DNA of 38,001 nucleotides from Hippea sp964442345 (GTDB lineage: Bacteria; Campylobacterota_A; Desulfurellia; Desulfurellales; Hippeaceae): NCBI GenBank assembly GCA_964442345.1, contig CAYTZD010000006.1, positions 1 through 38,001 of the forward strand, read 5' to 3'. The notes beneath the pieces were generated by a model. The model did not search any database. It was not told where the DNA came from and saw only the letters and a list, made by a program, of their open reading frames with translations. Shown here piece after piece: positions 32,657 to 38,001 of this stretch. The first letter of the stretch is position 1. Every line of letters begins with the position of its first letter. Made by a program: the position numbers and the translations under genes.

Positions 32657-34456
32657 TTACCCTCCTTCGTTTAGCTTCTCTTTTATTATCTCTGCAATCC
32701 TTCTGCTTATACCCTTCACTTTAGTTAGCTCTTCTATGTCAGCTTCCCTTAGTCTATCAATATTGCCAAATTTTTCAAATAAAGCCTTCTTTCTTTTGGG
32801 ACCTATGAATTCTATTCTATCCAAAGCACTTGCAAGCACATACTCTTTTCTCTTTTTTCTATGATAACTTACAGCAAACCTGTGCGCTTCATCCCTAAGT
32901 TTTTGAAAAAATTTAAGCAGATCGTCGTCTATCTCAATCATACCTTCTTCTGAATAAATCTTATCAGCTACATCACCCAAAGAACGCTTCGATAATCCAT
33001 CTATTTTTTCTTTTGCTATACCCAAGACAACTATATCAGAAAATATCCTTTTTACCGCTTTAACCTGGACTATCCCACCATCAACAAGAACGATATCTGG
33101 CAATTTTGATGAGCTTTTAATAAGCAACTTTCTATGTCTGTTTAACATCTCTTCCATAGCTTCACTTTCGTATTTTGAGTTAAGCTTGTATCTTCTATAC
33201 ATCTGTTTATCAAATCCATTAATACCGTATCTAACCACGCCGCCAACGACATTTTCAAAGTTTATATGCGATATATCCGCAACATCTATCGCATGCGGCA
33301 TCTTTATAAGCCCAAATCTATCCTTTAGTTTTGATAGAATTCTTATATTCTCTGAGAATTGATTTAGATGTATCTGAAGGTTTAGTTCTGCATTCTTAAC
33401 TGCCATATCAAGCAGTTTTTTTCTCTTGCCCTTTTTGGGTATGACAATCTGAACATTTTTCACAGTAGAGATGGCTTTGGCTAAAGTGTCTGAATCTGTT
33501 ATGTTATGGGTTATTATTGTATCGGGTATCACCTGAGACGATGCAAGATAGTATTGTGTTATAAAATCTTCAACAAACTCTCTATCCAACCTTGTCTGAT
33601 AGAAGAAAAAACTTCTGCCGCCTGTTATATTTGAAAATCTTATACTCATCACATAGGCACAGACAATGCCGTTTTTTTCTGCAAATGCTACAACATCACA
33701 AAAATCTTCGTCTATTTCGCTTACGGTCTGCTTATTTTCAAGTAATTCTATCGCCTTTAGCTTATCCCTTAATTCAATAGCCTTTTCAAAATTTAACTCT
33801 TCAACGCACTTATCTATTTCACTTTTTAGCTTTTTTTTGATTTTTGACGGGTTTGTTAAAATCTCCCTTATTTCGTCTATAAGCTTTAAATATTCATCCC
33901 TGCTTATTGCACCTATGCAGGGTGCTGTGCATTTTCCCATCTGGTAATAGATGCATGCCCTATCCGATCCCTGACATTGAGAATCATTCTTCTGAATAAT
34001 CTTAAACGACGATTTCAGCAACTTAACAAGTGTTCTTAGCTTATCAACAGGCGTTATAGGCCCAAAGTAAAAATCACCCTTTTGCTTTATCCTTCTTACG
34101 ATTGAAAGTCTCGGGAATTTTTCAGAATAACTTATGCGCAGATAAGGATAGCTTTTATCATCCCTTAAAACTATGTTGTAAGGTGGTCTATGCTCTTTTA
34201 TTAGGTTTGATTCAAGAAGCAATGCTTCAAGTTCACTGTTTACGACGATAATCTCAACCGATGATGCCTCGCCAACAAGCGACACCTTAAACATATCCAA
34301 TTCTGAAGGCTTTAGATAGCTTTTTAGCCTATCCCTTAACGATTTCGCCTTACCTATATATAAAATCTCATCGTCTTCGGATTTTATGATGTAAACGCCC
34401 GGCTGCTTTGGTATCTCCTTTATAAGCCTGTGGTCTTTGAATAGATCAACTCTCAT
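32657..34456 (-). CDS. uvrC: Excinuclease ABC subunit C
   Basis: Makes both incisions in nucleotide excision repair after UvrAB recognition. The 599-aa protein has the N-terminal GIY-YIG nuclease (PGVYII, then ILYIGKAKSL), cysteines C161, C168, C176 and C180 placed as in UvrC proteins reported to bind an iron-sulphur cluster, a UVR motif (about 212-235), and the C-terminal RNase H-like nuclease with D394, D459 and H525 as the catalytic triad. A tandem helix-hairpin-helix region follows (about 548-595). One usually conserved stretch, DGGKGQ, reads DGGIVQ. The start overlaps the cupin stop by four bases. Confidence 0.96.
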   Translation of the reverse strand: MRVDLFKDHRLIKEIPKQPGVYIIKSEDDEILYIGKAKSLRDRLKSYLKPSELDMFKVSLVGEASSVEIIVVNSELEALLLESNLIKEHRPPYNIVLRDDKSYPYLRISYSEKFPRLSIVRRIKQKGDFYFGPITPVDKLRTLVKLLKSSFKIIQKNDSQCQGSDRACIYYQMGKCTAPCIGAISRDEYLKLIDEIREILTNPSKIKKKLKSEIDKCVEELNFEKAIELRDKLKAIELLENKQTVSEIDEDFCDVVAFAEKNGIVCAYVMSIRFSNITGGRSFFFYQTRLDREFVEDFITQYYLASSQVIPDTIITHNITDSDTLAKAISTVKNVQIVIPKKGKRKKLLDMAVKNAELNLQIHLNQFSENIRILSKLKDRFGLIKMPHAIDVADISHINFENVVGGVVRYGINGFDKQMYRRYKLNSKYESEAMEEMLNRHRKLLIKSSSKLPDIVLVDGGIVQVKAVKRIFSDIVVLGIAKEKIDGLSKRSLGDVADKIYSEEGMIEIDDDLLKFFQKLRDEAHRFAVSYHRKKRKEYVLASALDRIEFIGPKRKKALFEKFGNIDRLREADIEELTKVKGISRRIAEIIKEKLNEGG

Positions 34457-34755
34457 TTATAAAAAACGGCAAGCCAGACAGCAGGCTTTGAAGTATATTC
34501 TACCCTGTGAAGTTCGTGTGGTTTGATGATTAAATAATCGCCTTTTTTGAGTTTTACTCTACCCTTCTCTTTAAAGAACAGTTCAGCTTCACCTTCAAGC
34601 AGTAAAACAAATTCATACTCATCCTGGTCATAAAAGAAACCTTCGCAAGACTTCTGGCCGTTTGAGATAATCCTTTCTATCCTGACATATTCGCTTTTTG
34701 CTATCGTTTCAAAAATCTCTTCGTCTGCAAGCCTTATATTTTCAAATACATTCAT
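34453..34755 (-). CDS. Small cupin-domain protein
   Basis: A single-domain cupin of 100 aa; the function is unknown. I chose the ATG at 34755 (MNVFENIRL), which matches the usual N terminus of this group; a longer frame from 34788 overlaps purL further. The barrel is recognisable in LLLEGEAELFF and the second cupin motif GDYLIIKPHELH. The first motif's metal-binding His pair is replaced by YDQDEYEFV, so a typical metal site may be absent or use acidic ligands. Similar proteins are widespread. It lies between purL (14-base overlap) and uvrC (four-base overlap). Confidence 0.85.
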   Translation of the reverse strand: MNVFENIRLADEEIFETIAKSEYVRIERIISNGQKSCEGFFYDQDEYEFVLLLEGEAELFFKEKGRVKLKKGDYLIIKPHELHRVEYTSKPAVWLAVFYK

Positions 34756-36943
34756 CTTTCCAGCCAAACACAGAACCGAAAAACTCATCGTTGCTCTTTT
34801 TTAAGGTCGTTCTATCGATATCTATAATGTCGTTTATGATTAGTTTATCTGCTATAGTCTTTCCTATTATGCTAAAATCAAGCCCCACAGTGTCGCACAA
34901 CTCTTTTAGCTTATCGGAATTGTCCGTCTCAACGATTATAACGCCTTGCGTCTCACTAAATAGATAAAAATCGGCTCTGTTTTTTATATCAAGATTAACT
35001 TTTGCTCCCGTTTTTCCTTTTAAAACCATCTCAGCCAGGCAGACTGCTATGCCACCCTCTGATACATCATGCGCAGATAAGATATATCCCTTCTGGATTG
35101 CTTCAACCATGACACTTCTGAGTTTTTTATGAATTTCGTAATCTATCTTTGGCAATTTGCCTTCTATTTTGCCGTATATCCATTTCAGATAGGCAGAACC
35201 GCCAAGTTCCTTCTCTTCTATTTTGCCAAGCATACAGATATCGCTACCCACCTTTTTAAAACCGATACTTGCAGCGTTTAATGGTTTGTTGATTATTCCA
35301 ACCATGCCGATTGACGGCGTTGGAAGTATATTTTTGCCGCTTGTCTCATTATAAAAGCTTACATTTCCACTAACAACAGGCACTTCCATAGTTTCGCAAG
35401 CCTTTTTTAGGCCTTCGATTGACTCTTTGAACTGCCACATAATCTCTGGGTTTTCTGGATTTCCAAAGTTTAAGCAATCTGTTAATGCTATCGGTTCTGC
35501 ACCTGTTGTTATGAGATTTCTATATGCTTCCAAAAATGATAACTGACTGCCTTTGTTGGGATTTAAAAATACATATCTTGGATTTACATCAATCGTTGCA
35601 GCAACGCCTTTTTTTGACTCTTTAACCCTTATAACGGCAGCATCGCTTCCTGGTCTTAAAATCGTATTCGTCTGAACGGTGGCATCATACTGCTCGTATA
35701 GTGGCTCTTTATTTGCAAATTCAGGACTTTTTATAAGCTTTAGCAGAACACTATTGTAATCGTCAGGCTCTTTTATCGAATCAAAATCAAAATTTTCTTT
35801 CTCTTTTATGTATGCTGGTTCTTTTGTCTCTCTGTTATAAATCGGCGCGTTTGAGACCATAAGTTCAACATCTATATCGGCAACAAGCTTGTTTTCGTAA
35901 AACAATCTTATTCTCTTTGTGTCGGTTACCTTGCCTATAACTTCAGCGTCAAGATTCCACTTCTTAAATATTTTTTTGACTTCTTCTTCCTTGCCTTTTT
36001 TGGCAATAACAAGCATCCTTTCTTGTGATTCAGACAGCATTATCTCACTTGGCGTCATCTTCTCTCTTGTTGGCACTTTGTCTAAGTATAAGTCAAGCCC
36101 GACGCCGCCTCTATCTGCCATCTCAAATGAACTTGAAGTTAAACCTGCTGCGCCCATATCTTGAATACCTTCAATTATATCTTTATCCATCAATTCAAGG
36201 CATGCTTCAATCAAAAGTTTTTCTGTAAACGGATCACCCACCTGAACTGCAGGCCTTTCTTCTTCTGCATTCTCATCAAAGGAGTTTGACGCCATTGTCG
36301 CACCGTGAATCCCATCTTTGCCTGTTTTTGAACCAACATAAAAAACAGGATTGCCCACACCCTTTGCAACACCTAAAAAAATCTTATCCTTTTTGCCTAT
36401 GCCAAGCGTAAATGCGTTAACAAGATTGTTTGTATTGTATGATTCATCAAAAAATGTCATACCACCAACAGTAGGCACACCAACACAGTTGCCGTAATCA
36501 CCTACCCCACGCACAACACCGTCTATCAAATATTTTGTTCTTGGGTATTCGATTGAACCAAAAAACAGACCGTCAAGATTCATCACAGGCCTTGCACCCA
36601 TCGTAAAAACATCCCTTAAAATACCACCAACACCAGTTGCTGCACCTTGATATGGCTCTATAAAGCTTGGATGATTGTGTGATTCCATTTTAAAGACGGC
36701 AACAAAGCCATCGTCTATATCTACAACACCAGCGTTTTCACCAGGCCCAATAACCACCCTTTTGCCTTTTGTGGGTAACTTTTTCAGATGAATCTTTGAA
36801 GACTTATAGCTGCAGTGCTCACTCCACATAGCAGATGCTATTTCAAGCTCTATATCTTTGGGTTCTCTGCCCAATTTTTCTTTTAGTAATTCATACTCTT
36901 CTATCTTCAAACCTATGGCGTTTAGTTTCTCTTCAAGATTCAT
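34742..36943 (-). CDS. purL: Phosphoribosylformylglycinamidine synthase subunit PurL
   Basis: ATP-dependent amidation of FGAR to FGAM in purine synthesis, with ammonia supplied by PurQ and PurS. The 733-aa length is that of the small, three-subunit type PurL. Typical segments are SAMWSEHCSYKSSKIHL, GPGENAGVVDIDDGFVAVFKMESHNHPS, GVGGILRDVFTMGARPV and IQDMGAAGLTSSSFEMA. The C-terminal half contains LTDCLNFGNPE and LSAHDVSEGGIAVCLAEM. The Shine-Dalgarno GGGAGG lies within the last codons of the upstream ATPase gene and the ATG overlaps its stop by four bases. purQ and purS are not in this window. Confidence 0.97.
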   Translation of the reverse strand: MNLEEKLNAIGLKIEEYELLKEKLGREPKDIELEIASAMWSEHCSYKSSKIHLKKLPTKGKRVVIGPGENAGVVDIDDGFVAVFKMESHNHPSFIEPYQGAATGVGGILRDVFTMGARPVMNLDGLFFGSIEYPRTKYLIDGVVRGVGDYGNCVGVPTVGGMTFFDESYNTNNLVNAFTLGIGKKDKIFLGVAKGVGNPVFYVGSKTGKDGIHGATMASNSFDENAEEERPAVQVGDPFTEKLLIEACLELMDKDIIEGIQDMGAAGLTSSSFEMADRGGVGLDLYLDKVPTREKMTPSEIMLSESQERMLVIAKKGKEEEVKKIFKKWNLDAEVIGKVTDTKRIRLFYENKLVADIDVELMVSNAPIYNRETKEPAYIKEKENFDFDSIKEPDDYNSVLLKLIKSPEFANKEPLYEQYDATVQTNTILRPGSDAAVIRVKESKKGVAATIDVNPRYVFLNPNKGSQLSFLEAYRNLITTGAEPIALTDCLNFGNPENPEIMWQFKESIEGLKKACETMEVPVVSGNVSFYNETSGKNILPTPSIGMVGIINKPLNAASIGFKKVGSDICMLGKIEEKELGGSAYLKWIYGKIEGKLPKIDYEIHKKLRSVMVEAIQKGYILSAHDVSEGGIAVCLAEMVLKGKTGAKVNLDIKNRADFYLFSETQGVIIVETDNSDKLKELCDTVGLDFSIIGKTIADKLIINDIIDIDRTTLKKSNDEFFGSVFGWKDECI

Positions 36944-38001
36944 TTTTCCTCCCTTTTTATCATATCTTCCATTGCTTTTAGATAGATTCTGCTATTTGGC
37001 GTAATTATGCCAGTTTTTGGGTCAAAAAATAGAATTTCCTTTTCACAGAAAACATCAATTATTGGGGTTACTCTTTCTTGAATGTCCAATTCTTTCGTGT
37101 CAAAATTAAAGTTACCATTCTTGAGTATCTCCTTTGCTACTTCATAAAACAGCTCCACCCCATTTTCGGGTAAATTATATTTCTTTTTGTTTCTCAGTAT
37201 TTCCATTATCTGCATTTTTGCATCTAACTTTTCTTTTTCTAAGTACTCTTTTAATTTGTTGATTGAGTCTTCCGGCTTTATATATGTATAAAGTTTTAAA
37301 AGGAAGGCTATCGTTGTTCCATAATAATCTATAATAATTTCTATCTGTTTATCACTGTATCCTAAATCTTTAAGAAACTTTCTTGCTATATCTTCTTCGG
37401 GATGCTCTATCAACTTGAAATCACTTGTAATCTTTAGTTTTGCATCATTATAAATTCTATTCAGAAATATCGTATTGCTTGTGAGTATAACAACATGCGA
37501 TAGGTGAGTCTCTTTGGTTAGTCTTACACAAAAATTGAGAAACTCTTTCAATAGTTCTTTCTCGCCATTAATGTATATATCTTCAAGCACCTGTATCTCA
37601 TCAATTATAAAAATCTTTTTCTTCTTTATTTTCTCAAACTGTCTGATTAGTTCGACAAACAGATTTATTCTTCTTTCTTTTATCTTTTTTAGTGTTTTTG
37701 CTTCTAATTTGAATATCTTTAAGTCATAGGTTCTGTTTAGTTCAGTTTCTGTCTCGTCTTTTGCTTCTTCAAAAAAGGAATAAATAAAATTTTCGTAGGT
37801 TGCAAGAACAGTTCCTCTTAAATTTAAGTAGTTTATCCAGTATTCTTTGTCATTTAGTTCTTTTTCTATTACATACTCTATCAATGTTGTTTTGCCTGTT
37901 GATTTGGGACCGTAAATAAACAGGATTCTTTGTGGCGTCTCTTTGAAGTACTCTTTTAAAAAATTTATCTCTTCTTCTCTGTCAATAAACGGAGAATCCC
38001 T
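36940..38001 (-). CDS. Archaeal-type AAA ATPase (partial, runs off the window)
   Basis: P-loop ATPase of the archaeal ATPase_2 (PF01637-like) group. The frame stays open to position 38001, so the N terminus lies outside. Just inside the window edge are FIDREEEINFLKEYF, a family opening, and the Walker A site GPKSTGKTTL; a start at 37884 would therefore remove the P-loop and is wrong. Walker B is FIIDEIQ (about 100 residues further on). Later, KFLKDLGYSDKQIEIIIDYYG is the winged-helix-like region of this group. Such ATPases are common in archaea and thermophilic bacteria; the function is mostly unknown. The stop overlaps the purL start by four bases. Confidence 0.85.
   Translation of the reverse strand, partial: RDSPFIDREEEINFLKEYFKETPQRILFIYGPKSTGKTTLIEYVIEKELNDKEYWINYLNLRGTVLATYENFIYSFFEEAKDETETELNRTYDLKIFKLEAKTLKKIKERRINLFVELIRQFEKIKKKKIFIIDEIQVLEDIYINGEKELLKEFLNFCVRLTKETHLSHVVILTSNTIFLNRIYNDAKLKITSDFKLIEHPEEDIARKFLKDLGYSDKQIEIIIDYYGTTIAFLLKLYTYIKPEDSINKLKEYLEKEKLDAKMQIMEILRNKKKYNLPENGVELFYEVAKEILKNGNFNFDTKELDIQERVTPIIDVFCEKEILFFDPKTGIITPNSRIYLKAMEDMIKREEK

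Noticed and set aside
37761..37884. Start of the ATPase gene at 37884
   Set aside because: The codon is TTG and the frame stays open to 38001, where the Walker A motif lies; starting at 37884 would remove the P-loop.

Overview
The window is AT-rich, gene-dense bacterial chromosome from a motile, Gram-negative-type, probably anaerobic and possibly thermophilic bacterium. Several genes point this way: futalosine menaquinone enzymes (mqnE, mqnC), a B12-dependent class II ribonucleotide reductase (nrdJ), a flagellar export operon, lipoproteins, an archaeal-type ATPase, and a three-gene biotin-dependent acyl-CoA carboxylase. My best guess is a Desulfurellales member (Hippea-like) or a relative among Campylobacterota, Deferribacterota or Aquificota. 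This is inference from gene content and protein flavour; no database search was run.

Layout. Positions 1-4222 hold the tail of a plus-strand gene, a membrane diguanylate cyclase with a CxxCH sensor domain (minus), a GT4 glycosyltransferase (plus), and a minus-strand operon of an unknown 103-aa gene, dcd and yebC. At 4251-4286 a perfect 10-bp inverted repeat carries two overlapping, oppositely directed promoter-like sequences between that operon and an unknown 211-aa gene (plus). The 211-aa gene meets fliS tail to tail with one base between them. From 21291 down to 4991 one almost gapless minus-strand block runs hom, argH-Nudix fusion, recJ, nrdJ, tyrS, coaX, gpsA, fliL, fliN, fliO, fliP, fliQ, fliR, flhB, fliD, flaG, fliS. 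A consensus-like promoter precedes hom. Housekeeping genes therefore run straight into the flagellar type III export genes (fliOPQR, flhB) and the filament cap and chaperone genes (fliD, flaG, fliS).

Positions 21388-22998 hold a small unknown gene, a CorA-family transporter and three different tRNA-Ser genes (CGA on plus; GCU and UGA on minus). Positions 23045-26584 are a tight minus operon: phosphomannomutase/phosphoglucomutase, mqnE, mqnC. A divergent regulatory region (26585-26852) separates it from a plus-strand acyl-CoA carboxylase operon (carboxyltransferase, biotin carboxylase, biotin carrier) that has a near-perfect sigma-70 promoter and a strong terminator. Positions 30538-38001 are a minus-strand run in which the stop and start codons overlap or nearly abut: an archaeal-type AAA ATPase (cut by the window edge), purL, a small cupin, uvrC, a cysteine-rich lipoprotein, and an orphan LivK-type binding protein.

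Most of the window is conserved core genome. The parts most worth a second look are the ArgH-Nudix fusion, the unknown 211-aa protein beside fliS with its palindromic divergent promoter region, the ATPase coupled to purL, the cysteine-rich lipoprotein, and the CxxCH-type diguanylate cyclase. I found no CRISPR array, insertion sequence, prophage or rRNA. No gene-free stretch exceeds 300 bases.
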